DNA from: Schlesneria paludicola DSM 18645
Lineage (GTDB): Bacteria > Planctomycetota > Planctomycetia > Planctomycetales > Planctomycetaceae
DNA length: 32,316 nucleotides
NCBI GenBank assembly: GCA_945869955.1
Contig: CAMBQP010000050.1
Location: forward strand, 1-32,316
Direction of reading: 5' to 3'
Shown: positions 15,637 through 24,390 of the stretch, piece after piece
Layout of the letters: each line of letters opens with the position of its first letter
How positions within the stretch are numbered: the stretch's first letter is position 1
The notes under the pieces: model-generated
Told to the model about the DNA's origin: nothing
The model's input: only the letters and a program-made list of their open reading frames with translations
Databases searched by the model: none
Program-made: the position numbers and the translations under genes

Positions 15637-15721
15637 CTTCCTGGATCCGCAGGGACAAGACTTTTCCCTTGAATCGCGTTCTTTTGCAACATTGTCGGCC
15701 CGACCCCCTTTGGGCAATCGC

Positions 15722-16453
15722 TTAGCTGGAATCAGCGGAGGAATTGTTCAACTCAACCGCAGGATCCAGGATTCCCTGATCCGCCAGCAATTCCCGCAGC
15801 TTTTCCCGGGCGAGTCGCAGTCGGCTTTTCGTGGTCGTTGTATTGGCTTGCATCGCATCCGCAACCTCGGGCAAGCTGAGCCCCGAATAGTGATGCATGG
15901 TAAAGGTGAGTCGCTGTTCTTCCGGAATCTTCTGCAGCAGCTTCGCCACAATTCCCGCAAACTCGTTCTGACCGGCTAATTCCTCCGGCAACGAAAATTC
16001 TCCAGCAATGCGATCGAGCAGGTCTTCGGAATCCTCATCACGCGGGCCTTGAGTTCTCGCGGCATTCACCAGCGCGTCATGGGAACGGCGACGGGTGGTG
16101 TCGATCATTAGATTCCGGGCGATGCGGAATAACCAGCCTTTGAAGCAACCGCGAGGCAGATAATCCCATGCCGTGGAATGAACCCGCAGCAAGGTTTCTT
16201 GCGTCAGATCTTCGGCCAGTTGCCAATCGCGCAGGTGCCGAAAGAAAAAACCGGCCAGCGAATTTTGATAGCGGGTCACCAGACGCTCGAAAGCAAGTCG
16301 GTCACCCCCCTGTAACAGATACATCAATCGGTCGTCTTCGGCCGCGACCGAATCAACGGATTCCGGTTCGGCCAATAGGGAACTCGCATCCGCGTGATGT
16401 ATCCCGGCGGTATTCACGAATTCTGTGGGGGATTCGGATTGCTGGCGGGTCAT
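15722..16453 (-). CDS. ECF (sigma-70 family) RNA polymerase sigma factor
   Basis: The 243-residue protein has a sigma-2 region (residues about 55-120: FERLVTRYQNSLAGFFFRHL, WQLAEDLTQETLLRVH, GWLFRIARNLMID) and a sigma-4 region (about 175-225: IPEEQRLTFTMHHYSGLSLPE, TTTTKSRLRLAREKL). An N-terminal extension of about 40 residues rich in Ser, Glu and Asp precedes these. Its ATG overlaps the stop codon of the ABC-2 permease gene (ATGA) with GGTGAGA just upstream, so translation is probably coupled. No anti-sigma gene is adjacent, so the permease or another membrane protein may provide the sensor. Confidence 0.93.
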   Translation of the reverse strand: MTRQQSESPTEFVNTAGIHHADASSLLAEPESVDSVAAEDDRLMYLLQGGDRLAFERLVTRYQNSLAGFFFRHLRDWQLAEDLTQETLLRVHSTAWDYLPRGCFKGWLFRIARNLMIDTTRRRSHDALVNAARTQGPRDEDSEDLLDRIAGEFSLPEELAGQNEFAGIVAKLLQKIPEEQRLTFTMHHYSGLSLPEVADAMQANTTTTKSRLRLAREKLRELLADQGILDPAVELNNSSADSS

Positions 16454-18018
16454 TTCTCACCTAACGCAGGGATCCGCAGCAGGAGCACCACATGGCAGCC
16501 GACGCAGGCGATGATGATAGGATATGTCAGGAATCCGAGGACCTCACTGGGATGCATACTGCCTCGCCAACGGATCATCAATTGTTCCGCACAAAATACT
16601 GAAACAAACATGAAACCAAAGATGACGGCGATGGCCATAGCAAACGCACCCCAGCGCAGATACAGCGAAAACAACAGGCTCAGATGGATCAGTAAAAACA
16701 GATTTGCCACATACCAACAGGCAAACGCGATGTTGAGGTTGTCGGTGGCAATAACACCAACATCTCGGGAAAGCACGCAAAAGGCAATGAACAAAGCGAT
16801 CATTCCCGGTACAAGTCCGACCACACATCCGATGATTTTACTATAACAAACTTTGGCAACGGACTGAGGCAACATCAACAGTGCACCCAGTGTTTGATGT
16901 CGAATTTCCTCTTGAAACAGCCGGGATGCACATAACGCACAGTCTACGGCAAACAGCGGGGGCAAAAAGATCTGATATCCGTACGTCACGTCTTTCCAGT
17001 TCAATTCGGTAAAACGACTGTTCCACCACGGATACGAAACCAGAATCGTCAGGACATATAGCCCCGCATATAAACCAAAGCGAATCACGATGCCGTACCA
17101 ACCCCCGGCGACAAAGTGAAAATCTTTCCAGGCGAGCGAATCACTCCAAGCCCGACCCGCGCCGAACCAGCGTCGCGAGCTGGTTTTGAGTGGGACCATC
17201 ACCCGCGTGGTCGCATCGGTGGCAGGTTCGTGCGATACTAACGGAAACAGCCACCATGAGAGCAGAAAAAAACCAATTCCCCCGAGAAAATTCGTCATTA
17301 ATTGCGGCGTGAAGCTCAGTTGATACCCGGTTTCTGTCACCTCGTACAACTGGGTAAAGACACTGGTCTTCGAGACCCAGGCCAGAATCGGCTTCAACAA
17401 CGGAGAGACGGATTGCCAATCGATTCCCCCTTGAAACGGGAGAAAACTGATCGCGATCAATGCGAACAGCGGCGTAAAAATATAGCCAATCAGCAAGAGT
17501 ACCGTGAGACTTGCGGCATCGCGATTTCGCCGCGAAACAACCGAACAGAACAGGCCCGCATTGGCCAGCAGGATCGTATAAGCGAGTAACGCCAGGTAAG
17601 CCGCAGAAATCTGGTCAGGCTTTAACCCTCCCAGCGTAATGGCCAGTAGCGTAAACGGATATTGCAGCGCCAGCAGCAGAAACACCTGAAAGAGACGGGT
17701 CGTCGATTTTCCCAGCAAAATCCCCAAGGGGCTGATTCCTGCCATGGTCATCAGCCCCAGCGTATCTTCTTCTTTTTCTTCCGAAATCGCACTCGAAAAG
17801 TAGCTGACTCCCAATAACGTCACAAAGATGGCATTCAAATAGATCACGTAGCGGAAAAAATTGCGACCGGGTGCCCCCAGATAGTCCGCCTGAACCTGTG
17901 CGAACCACAAGGCGATATAAATCACCAACAGCAGGAACAGCCAAGCCAAATGCACCCAGACCGACCTGGCGTCACCACGCAACGAGCGAAAAAATAATGC
18001 GAAAATTCCCCGCAGCAT
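16450..18018 (-). CDS. ABC-2 type transporter permease
   Basis: A 522-residue membrane protein with about 12 hydrophobic helices. The first half has the ABC-2 permease layout: an N-terminal helix after RSLRGDARSVWVH, a second helix, then the conserved amphipathic segment SEEKEEDTLGLMTMAGISP followed by GILLGKSTTRLFQ. The second half, after a charged loop near 270-290, has another set of helices with a similar segment (LFQEEIRHQTLGALLMLPQ), so the protein looks like an internal duplication or two fused half-permeases. AGGGATC precedes the ATG. No ATPase gene is adjacent. It follows the PSCyt gene by 38 bases and overlaps the sigma gene by 4. Confidence 0.9.
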   Translation of the reverse strand: MLRGIFALFFRSLRGDARSVWVHLAWLFLLLVIYIALWFAQVQADYLGAPGRNFFRYVIYLNAIFVTLLGVSYFSSAISEEKEEDTLGLMTMAGISPLGILLGKSTTRLFQVFLLLALQYPFTLLAITLGGLKPDQISAAYLALLAYTILLANAGLFCSVVSRRNRDAASLTVLLLIGYIFTPLFALIAISFLPFQGGIDWQSVSPLLKPILAWVSKTSVFTQLYEVTETGYQLSFTPQLMTNFLGGIGFFLLSWWLFPLVSHEPATDATTRVMVPLKTSSRRWFGAGRAWSDSLAWKDFHFVAGGWYGIVIRFGLYAGLYVLTILVSYPWWNSRFTELNWKDVTYGYQIFLPPLFAVDCALCASRLFQEEIRHQTLGALLMLPQSVAKVCYSKIIGCVVGLVPGMIALFIAFCVLSRDVGVIATDNLNIAFACWYVANLFLLIHLSLLFSLYLRWGAFAMAIAVIFGFMFVSVFCAEQLMIRWRGSMHPSEVLGFLTYPIIIACVGCHVVLLLRIPALGEK

Positions 18019-18056
18019 GATCCCTGCTTTCTGCCGAATTCCATCCCAAATGAACT

Positions 18057-21000
18057 CTAACCCTTCGTAATCGCTTCATCCAGATTCAGCAATAAACTCA
18101 TCACCGCAGTCCAGGCGGCGAGCTCGGTTTCCTCCAGTGACTTGTTCTGCGGCGAGTCGCCCGAGGTGATCAACGATTTCGCGCGGGCCGGATCGTGTTG
18201 ATAGCGTTCACGCTGCTGGCGATAAGCTTTGGCCAACACGTCCGTCTCGATCGGCGACGGCTTGCGTGAAAGAACCAGCCGAAAGGCATACGTCAGTCGT
18301 GACTCGATCGAATCCCCTCCCTCGACCATGGTACGTTCAGCCAGCTTTCGCGCCGCCTCCAGATACGTTGGGTCATTCATCAGCACCAGCGCCTGCAACG
18401 GCGTATTGGTTCGCGAGCGACGCGCCGTACAGACTTCGCGTTCAGGAGCGTCAAACGTATTCAAACCAGGGGGAGGACACGTTCTTTTCCAGAAGGTATA
18501 CATGCTGCGACGATACAACCCTTCACCCTGATCCTGTTTATAGACCGTCCCCTCGTAATCCGCACCGACCGCCACGTCATCCCATAAACCTGCGGGCTGA
18601 TAGGGCGAGACACTCGGTCCACCAATCCGGTCGCTGAGCAATCCTGCGATCGCGAGTGCGTTGTCCCGAATCAATTCGGCCTGCATCCGGAACCGTGGTC
18701 CGCGGGCCAGCAGTTGATTCGCCGGATCCCGTTCGTTCATCGCCGCAGAGACCCGCGATGACTGGCGGTAGGTTGCCGAGTTTACGATCAGTCGATGCAG
18801 ACGTTTGGTGTCCCAGCGGGGGCCTGAAGCGGGGGGGGTGCCTGCTGCCGTAAGGCCTGAACCGGAATATTCGATCGCCAGCCAATCAATCAGATCCAGA
18901 TGGCTGGGCCACTGACCTTGAGAACCAAAGTCTTCGACCGTTTCGACCAGCCCGCTCCCAAAAAACTGCATCCAGGCCCGATTCACCGCCACGCGGGCGG
19001 TTAAGGGATGGTCCGGGGCCAACAACCACTGGGCAAGTCCCAGCCGGTTGCGTGGTGCCTCAGGCGGAAATGGTGGCAGGCTGGCGGGGACATCGGGCTG
19101 AACTTCGTCTCCGGGGGCATCGTACTGTCCCCGTTTGAGTAAGAACGTTGAGCGACGCTGTGGCATTTCCTGCATCACCATCGCTGAGGGGACCAGCTTT
19201 TCCAGATCCGCTCGCTGTTGATCGAGCTGATCTCGCCCGCTGGTCAGCCCCTGAAAATCGGTGTCAAAACGGCTCACATAGGCGTTAATAACCTGCTGGG
19301 TTTGTTCCGCGTTCCGCTGATCAGGGCCGATGGCTAGCAAATCCGCCAGCCCGTCTCGCTGAGCCACGGCCAGCACCTCGGCAGGGGTCAATTCACGGTC
19401 ATAAATCCGGACATCGTCAATCATCCCCTTGAGCGGAGCACTCGGTGTGCGCCGTCCAATCCGGAGTGGTTTGGTGGTGATGGTGGTTCCCGTCAAATGA
19501 TTGTTGGTGATTTCCACCTCGAGGCGTTGCCCATCGAGGTAAAGCTGAAAGCCTTCCGCTTTCGCAGAACCATCGTAAGTGGCAAAGACATGCTTCCATT
19601 GATTCAGTGGGACTTCGGTCTTACTGACGACATGAAGAGCGTCATCCGGCCAGTGATGAACCAAATGAGCGGTCAACTTGCCGCCGACGAGTAACAGATC
19701 GAATCCACGAAAAGCGTCACCGTCATCCATGCGGGAAACGACGGTGGCACCCTCTTTGTTTTCCAGATTGACCCAAGCTCCATACGAAAATCGATCTGTC
19801 CGCTCGAACGAGGCAACATCCCCCGCTTCAATGTGTGTGTTTCCATCCAGTTTCATCGCACCCGCCAGCTTGCCAGTAACCCATTGAGGTTTGCCAATCA
19901 CCTGACCTTTGCGGTTCGGATCGCCCCGTTCTGAAACTTCGCTCCCGGACTGTTCGTCCAATGTCCAGCGAAAGCGCGGAATGATCGTTTCTTCTTTTGA
20001 TCGGACTGTTTCACGGAACGTGGGTTCCCACTGAGGGATCGAATCCTGGGCCAGTTTAAGTCGTTGCTGCAGGGAACGCTCGAACGATTCCCGTTGCTGC
20101 GTCAGGCGGGCCAGTCGCTGGGATTGCTCGGTCGTGGGGGCTTTGATCATGGGATCGGCATTGCCAGCCCGACCCGCCTCGCCCTGTTCATTCAGTTGAT
20201 TGAAGAAGGCGAAGAACTGGTAGTATTCCCGCTGTGTCAGCGGGTCAAATTTGTGATCGTGACAGCGGGCACAGCCGAGTGACAGACCGAGAAAAATCGT
20301 GGAGGTGGTATGCACGCGGTCCGCGACGTATTCCACGCGATATTCTTCCGGAATGATTCCCCCTTCTGAATTGATCACGTGATTCCGGTTGAAACCTGTG
20401 GCAATCTGCTGATCGAGGGTCGGGTTCGGCAGCAGGTCACCCGCGAGTTGTTCTGTGACAAACTGATCGAACGGCATTCCCGAATTCAAGGCATGAATGG
20501 TCCAGTCGCGCCACCGCCACATGTAACGCGTGGTGTCATTGTTGAATCCGTGCGTATCGGCATAGCGTGCGGCATCCAGCCAGTCGAGCGACATTCGTTC
20601 GCCGTAACGCGGTGAAGCGAGTAATCGATCGATCATTCGTTCATAGGCATCTGCGGCTTGGTCGGAAACAAAATCATCGATTTCACCAAGCGTTGGTGGG
20701 GTGCCGGTAAGATCCAGTGTGACGCGGCGAATCAGCCGTTCTTTGTCGGCAGCGGGGACCAGTCCCAACCCCTCACGCTGTAGTCGATCAACAATCAACG
20801 AATCGATCGGGTTGGCTTCCCTGGCATCTCGCTGCTCGACAGGGGATCGCCGGGGCCTCGCCGGGGGAACCAGCGACCAGTGTCGTTGATATGCGGCACC
20901 CTGCAAAATCCAGCGTTTCAACATCTCGGCCTGGGACGGGGTCACATGCTTGCCGCTGTCAGGCGGGGGCATCTGCTCGTTCGGATCGCTGCTGGAAATA

Positions 21001-21290
21001 CGACGAATCAATTCACTGGCGGTCACTTCACCCGGCACGATGGCGTTTTTTCCTGATGCCAGTTGCGTCCGAGCCGGTTCGGAAAGATCAAGTCGCAAGC
21101 CACCCTGCCTGGCTTTCTCATCAGGACCATGACAAGAAAAGCAGCTATCCGAGAGAATCGGCCTGATATCCCGGTTGAACTCGACCGGTTCCAGTGCCAC
21201 AACCGACTCGGCAAGCAAACCGACCAGCAACAAACCCGCAAATAGGGGACAACGACAGCCGTTGAAATCCGGTCTCAATGGGTTGATCAT
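18057..21290 (-). CDS. PSCyt1-DUF1549-LamG-DUF1553 (PSD1) planctomycete giant protein
   Basis: A 1077-residue exported protein. It has a signal peptide (residues about 14-35), a cytochrome-like PSCyt1 domain with CFSCHG (heme CxxCH) near residue 50, PSCyt2/DUF1549 (about 155-375; [20 protein letters not shown] and [11 protein letters not shown]), and a LamG/concanavalin-like domain (about 455-650; [33 protein letters not shown]). The C-terminal PSD1/DUF1553 domain follows ([54 protein letters not shown]). The family is typical of planctomycetes, with no proven substrate; the LamG insert suggests polysaccharide contact. The ATG at 21290 is chosen over a TTG two codons upstream. The usual DUF1501 partner is not adjacent; the next gene downstream is the ABC-2 permease. 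Confidence 0.95.
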   Translation of the reverse strand: MINPLRPDFNGCRCPLFAGLLLVGLLAESVVALEPVEFNRDIRPILSDSCFSCHGPDEKARQGGLRLDLSEPARTQLASGKNAIVPGEVTASELIRRISSSDPNEQMPPPDSGKHVTPSQAEMLKRWILQGAAYQRHWSLVPPARPRRSPVEQRDAREANPIDSLIVDRLQREGLGLVPAADKERLIRRVTLDLTGTPPTLGEIDDFVSDQAADAYERMIDRLLASPRYGERMSLDWLDAARYADTHGFNNDTTRYMWRWRDWTIHALNSGMPFDQFVTEQLAGDLLPNPTLDQQIATGFNRNHVINSEGGIIPEEYRVEYVADRVHTTSTIFLGLSLGCARCHDHKFDPLTQREYYQFFAFFNQLNEQGEAGRAGNADPMIKAPTTEQSQRLARLTQQRESFERSLQQRLKLAQDSIPQWEPTFRETVRSKEETIIPRFRWTLDEQSGSEVSERGDPNRKGQVIGKPQWVTGKLAGAMKLDGNTHIEAGDVASFERTDRFSYGAWVNLENKEGATVVSRMDDGDAFRGFDLLLVGGKLTAHLVHHWPDDALHVVSKTEVPLNQWKHVFATYDGSAKAEGFQLYLDGQRLEVEITNNHLTGTTITTKPLRIGRRTPSAPLKGMIDDVRIYDRELTPAEVLAVAQRDGLADLLAIGPDQRNAEQTQQVINAYVSRFDTDFQGLTSGRDQLDQQRADLEKLVPSAMVMQEMPQRRSTFLLKRGQYDAPGDEVQPDVPASLPPFPPEAPRNRLGLAQWLLAPDHPLTARVAVNRAWMQFFGSGLVETVEDFGSQGQWPSHLDLIDWLAIEYSGSGLTAAGTPPASGPRWDTKRLHRLIVNSATYRQSSRVSAAMNERDPANQLLARGPRFRMQAELIRDNALAIAGLLSDRIGGPSVSPYQPAGLWDDVAVGADYEGTVYKQDQGEGLYRRSMYTFWKRTCPPPGLNTFDAPEREVCTARRSRTNTPLQALVLMNDPTYLEAARKLAERTMVEGGDSIESRLTYAFRLVLSRKPSPIETDVLAKAYRQQRERYQHDPARAKSLITSGDSPQNKSLEETELAAWTAVMSLLLNLDEAITKG

Positions 21291-21819
21291 TGGCAAGAGA
21301 CAATCGCTAGTGGGTGAAAAGAGCCTGAAACGTCTCAGAATTATCCCACCGAACCCCTGCCGCGCCTAGTAGCCTCTTGAAAAAGTCGTCTCTTGACGGG
21401 TTGCTGATGTATTGTTTTTTGTCCCGTCAACCTCTGTGAAGTCTTTCGCCTTGGGGTGTCACGACGGGAATCTGCCGTGCGCGCGACTGTGCACCCAGAG
21501 ACGAAATCACCAAACGCCTTGGTTTGCTCTTCACCAGGATCAACAGGAAAGCTTTGTACCGCAGACCGCTTGGTGACAACAGAGCGTCAATTTGTGAAAA
21601 AATGATGGGGGCATCCATCGTGGCGCGGAATCGGGATTGCTATCATCGGCGCCAGTCCGGCGGTATGCCGGTTGGTGGACTTCAGTCAAATCAATTCGTT
21701 TTCGTCTTTCCCTCCAAGCCTCATGGTCTGGTTGGTCAGCAAAAACAACAGAGCCAAGGCGTACGACATCGGTCGCTGGTGGCCCATGACCGCTGGTGAG
21801 CCCGAGCGTACGAAACACG
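21291..21819. other. Long intergenic region between PSCyt and hisA
   Basis: This 529-base divergent region has no convincing gene. A minus-strand GATAAT (complement of 21340-21345), about 50 bases before the PSCyt ATG, may be its -10 box. An 8-bp inverted repeat with a 22-base loop lies at 21393-21400/21423-21430. The motif CTCTTGAAAAAGTC near 21373 resembles sequences seen at ends of some insertion elements, but no transposase is present. The remainder up to hisA could be a long leader or old gene debris. Confidence 0.4.
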
Positions 21820-22557
21820 ATGGAAATTCTTCCCGCGATTGATCTTCGAGGTGGCTGTTGCGTCCGATTGCGACAGGGTGACTACGCTCAGGAAACGGTG
21901 TTTGGGGATAACCCCGCCGAGATGGCGGCTCGCTGGGAACGTGAGGGGGGGACGCGGCTGCATCTGGTCGATCTGGACGGAGCCAAAGCGGGCCGACCCG
22001 TCAATATCGCCGCGATCAAGTCGATCGTCGAGACCGTGAAGATCCCTTGCGAACTCGGCGGTGGCTTGCGCGACGAAGCGACGATTCGCCAGATGATTGA
22101 AGAGGTCGGCATCGACCGCGCCATCATCGGGACCCAGGCACTGAAACAGCCTGACTGGTTCCGCAAGATGGTCCAATTGTTTCCTGGCCGGATCGCGCTC
22201 GGACTGGATGCACGCAACGGGATGGTTGCGACCGCAGGCTGGCTGGATGTCTCGCAAACTTCGGCATTAGAACTCGCCCGGCAATTTGCGGATCTTGATC
22301 TCGCCGCCGTGATTTACACGAACATCGCCAATGACGGCATGATGCAGGGAATCGATCAGGGGACGATCGACGACATGCTGCAACTGGCGGAACTGGGCCT
22401 TCCTGTCATCGCTTCGGGCGGGGTGACAACCTTGGCTGACATCGAACGACTCGCCGCCGTCTCGCGCAAACAGCCCAAACTGATTGGTGCGATTGTGGGA
22501 CGAGCTCTCTACGAAGGGACTATCCACGTCCAGGATGCGGTCCGCATGGCCCGTTGA
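21820..22557 (+). CDS. hisA: HisA, ProFAR isomerase
   Basis: HisA (1-(5-phosphoribosyl)-5-[(5-phosphoribosylamino)methylideneamino]imidazole-4-carboxamide isomerase) catalyses the fourth step of histidine synthesis. The 245-residue (beta-alpha)8 barrel shows the catalytic Asp in [20 protein letters not shown], the phosphate-binding GGGLRD, the second catalytic Asp in [21 protein letters not shown] and the second phosphate site IASGGV. The length is standard. The ATG at 21820 gives the family N-terminus [12 protein letters not shown]; a GTG eight codons upstream adds non-homologous residues. No other his gene is in the window, so the pathway genes are dispersed. The amino-acid permease gene follows after 45 bases. 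Confidence 0.95.
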   Translation: MEILPAIDLRGGCCVRLRQGDYAQETVFGDNPAEMAARWEREGGTRLHLVDLDGAKAGRPVNIAAIKSIVETVKIPCELGGGLRDEATIRQMIEEVGIDRAIIGTQALKQPDWFRKMVQLFPGRIALGLDARNGMVATAGWLDVSQTSALELARQFADLDLAAVIYTNIANDGMMQGIDQGTIDDMLQLAELGLPVIASGGVTTLADIERLAAVSRKQPKLIGAIVGRALYEGTIHVQDAVRMAR

Positions 22558-22602
22558 AACGCCTCTTTCCAACCTGATCCAGCACCGCCTGCGGGGAACA
22601 CC

Positions 22603-24165
22603 ATGTCGAATCCAAAACCCGCCAGTCAAATCGGACCGAAAACACTCCCCCGAATCCTGGGGTTGTTCGATGCGACGGCCCTCGTCATCGGTTCAATTAT
22701 CGGTTCGGGGATTTTTCTGAAGGTGGGAAAGGTCGATCAGGCATTGATGGCCTGGGGCTTTCTACCGATCATTGGTGTCTGGATTTTTGTGGGGTTGGTC
22801 ACCCTCTGCGGATCACTGGCTCTGGCGGAACTCGCAGCCATGTACCCTCACGCAGGGGGACCGTATCTGTTTTTGCGTGAGGCCTACGGGCGCTTACCCG
22901 CTTTCCTATGGGCCTGGACCGAGTTCTGGGTGGTCCGGACCGGCTCGCTGGGGGCACTCGCCTGCGCCACCGTGATCTATCTCGACGAGTTTCTGAGGCC
23001 CGCACCGGGAGCGGCAACCCCTCTGGGTCATAATGGGCAATTCCTGATGGCCCTCTTGATCATCATTGGGCTGACAACCATCAACATGATCAGTACCCGC
23101 TGGGGGGCTGCCGTCCAGAACGTCGCCACGGTGACCAAGCTGACGTTTTTGGCCCTGTTAATTTTCCTCCCGCTGTTCATGGGGAAGATGAATCTGGATC
23201 ACCTTTCGCCACTCTGGGTTGCCTCGCCCCCGGTCTCTTCGCCCCCAGTCTCTTCGCCCCCAGTCTCTTCGCCCAAAGTTGCCTCGCCCGAAGTCGTCGC
23301 TGCGACGGCGATCGGCACTGTAGAGACTGCACCAGAGAACACAGCGGCAGCGAATACCACTACCGAGTCAACATCGCTGCCGGTCCCTCGATCACTGCTA
23401 GCAGCATTGGGGCTGGCGCTGATTGCCGTGTTCTGGCCCTATGATGGCTGGATCAATATTGCGCCTGTCGCCGAAGAGATTCGTGAACCGCAGCACAACG
23501 TTCCTCGGGCACTCAGCATTGGGATTGGTGTGGTCGTGCTGGTCTACGTCGGTGCGAATCTGGGCTACCATCTGGTGCTGTCGATGCCCGCCGTCGCAAA
23601 AAGTACCACACTGGCTTCGGATGTGTTCCGGGTCATGTTTGGCGAATGGGGGAGCAAATTCGCGGCACTCGGTGTTTGCTGTTCCACCTTTGGTGCGGCC
23701 AATTCCAATCTGATTGCCGGCCCACGCATCTACTTCGCCGCTGCACGCGACGGGTTGGTTCCCAACTTCATCCAGAAAGTCCATCCCCGCTTTCATACCC
23801 CGGCGAATTCGATTCTGATTCAGGGAAGCTGGACGGCAATTCTGATCATTGCTTTTTACACCCTCAGCCCCAACCCCAAAGACATCTTTGACCTGATTAC
23901 CGATGCGGTCATCTGTGCGGGATTGATCTTTTACAGTCTGGCGGTCGGAGCGGTGTATGTCCTGCGAATCCGGCATCCCAATGCCGAACGGCCTTACCGA
24001 ACCTGGGGCTATCCGTTTACTCCGGGCCTGATGATCGCCACCTACATCATCGCGTTGATCGGCACCTTGATCGAACAATGGGACAAGCTCGCCTGGGTCC
24101 TCGCCCTGATCGTGGCGGGGGTTGTTTACTATCAATTCTCATCCCGCAAGCCAGAGAGGGCGTAA
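22603..24165 (+). CDS. APC superfamily amino-acid permease
   Basis: A 520-residue, roughly 12-helix transporter. Helix 1 carries the broken-helix substrate/ion motif (GLFDATALVIGSIIGSGIFLK), followed by the conserved SLALAELAAMYPHAGGPYLFLREAYG and WTEFWVVRTGS. Helix 6 is ALGLALIAVFWPYDGWINIAPVAEEI, and later GAANSNLIAGPRIYFAAARDGLVP. This fits the LAT/YkbA-like group of amino-acid transporters. Between helices 5 and 6 (residues about 195-263) there is an inserted Pro/Ser/Thr/Ala-rich loop built on a five-residue repeat, predicted outside the cell; family members normally have a short loop here. The gene probably shares a transcript with hisA. Substrate not predictable. Confidence 0.92.
   Translation: MSNPKPASQIGPKTLPRILGLFDATALVIGSIIGSGIFLKVGKVDQALMAWGFLPIIGVWIFVGLVTLCGSLALAELAAMYPHAGGPYLFLREAYGRLPAFLWAWTEFWVVRTGSLGALACATVIYLDEFLRPAPGAATPLGHNGQFLMALLIIIGLTTINMISTRWGAAVQNVATVTKLTFLALLIFLPLFMGKMNLDHLSPLWVASPPVSSPPVSSPPVSSPKVASPEVVAATAIGTVETAPENTAAANTTTESTSLPVPRSLLAALGLALIAVFWPYDGWINIAPVAEEIREPQHNVPRALSIGIGVVVLVYVGANLGYHLVLSMPAVAKSTTLASDVFRVMFGEWGSKFAALGVCCSTFGAANSNLIAGPRIYFAAARDGLVPNFIQKVHPRFHTPANSILIQGSWTAILIIAFYTLSPNPKDIFDLITDAVICAGLIFYSLAVGAVYVLRIRHPNAERPYRTWGYPFTPGLMIATYIIALIGTLIEQWDKLAWVLALIVAGVVYYQFSSRKPERA
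23221..23295. repeat. 15-bp x5 tandem repeat inside the permease gene
   Basis: Five 15-base units (23221, 23236, 23251, 23266, 23281) encode (A/S)SPPV-type pentapeptides. Units 2 and 3 are identical, while the outer ones have diverged at the central codon (P, K, E). The array is in frame and forms the first part of the loop between helices 5 and 6. Confidence 0.9.
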
Positions 24166-24390
24166 GATCGGAATTCCGTTTTACGTTACGAATATCGGTG
24201 ATTACAGAGCGTTTTTTTGTGTCCCCCGAATCCGGTTGCCAAAGAGATCGCTAAGAGAAAATCTCTGCCAGGAACCTGCGATTTCCATTATCTATGTTCC
24301 ATAATTTTCACATTTATGAATCACAGATGAATTCTTGGCTCTCAACTCGAGTTCCGATTCAAAGTCGAAGAGTAGAAGTAAGACGCATTC
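24166..24390 (+). promoter_or_regulatory. AT-rich upstream region of the nonulosonate operon
   Basis: There is no gene here. The part 24280-24335 is markedly AT-rich for this window and contains CATAAT (near 24299) and TATGAA as possible -10 boxes, neither with a good -35. A small 6-bp inverted repeat lies at 24243-24248/24261-24266. The gap and base composition make this the likely promoter region of the pse operon. The permease gene upstream has no clear terminator apart from a T run near 24211. Confidence 0.4.

Noticed and set aside
15512..15721. Sigma-54 promoter for the PspA-family gene, as in enterobacteria
   Set aside because: The best candidate has 11 instead of 10 bases between GG and GC, so it fails the strict -24/-12 spacing.
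21365..21435. Insertion sequence end
   Set aside because: Only a short resemblance at one side; no transposase, no matching inverted end and no target duplication seen.
23398..24135. 245-codon open frame on the minus strand
   Set aside because: Antisense to the helices of the amino-acid permease; rich in Asp, Asn and Gln as expected from reversed hydrophobic codons.
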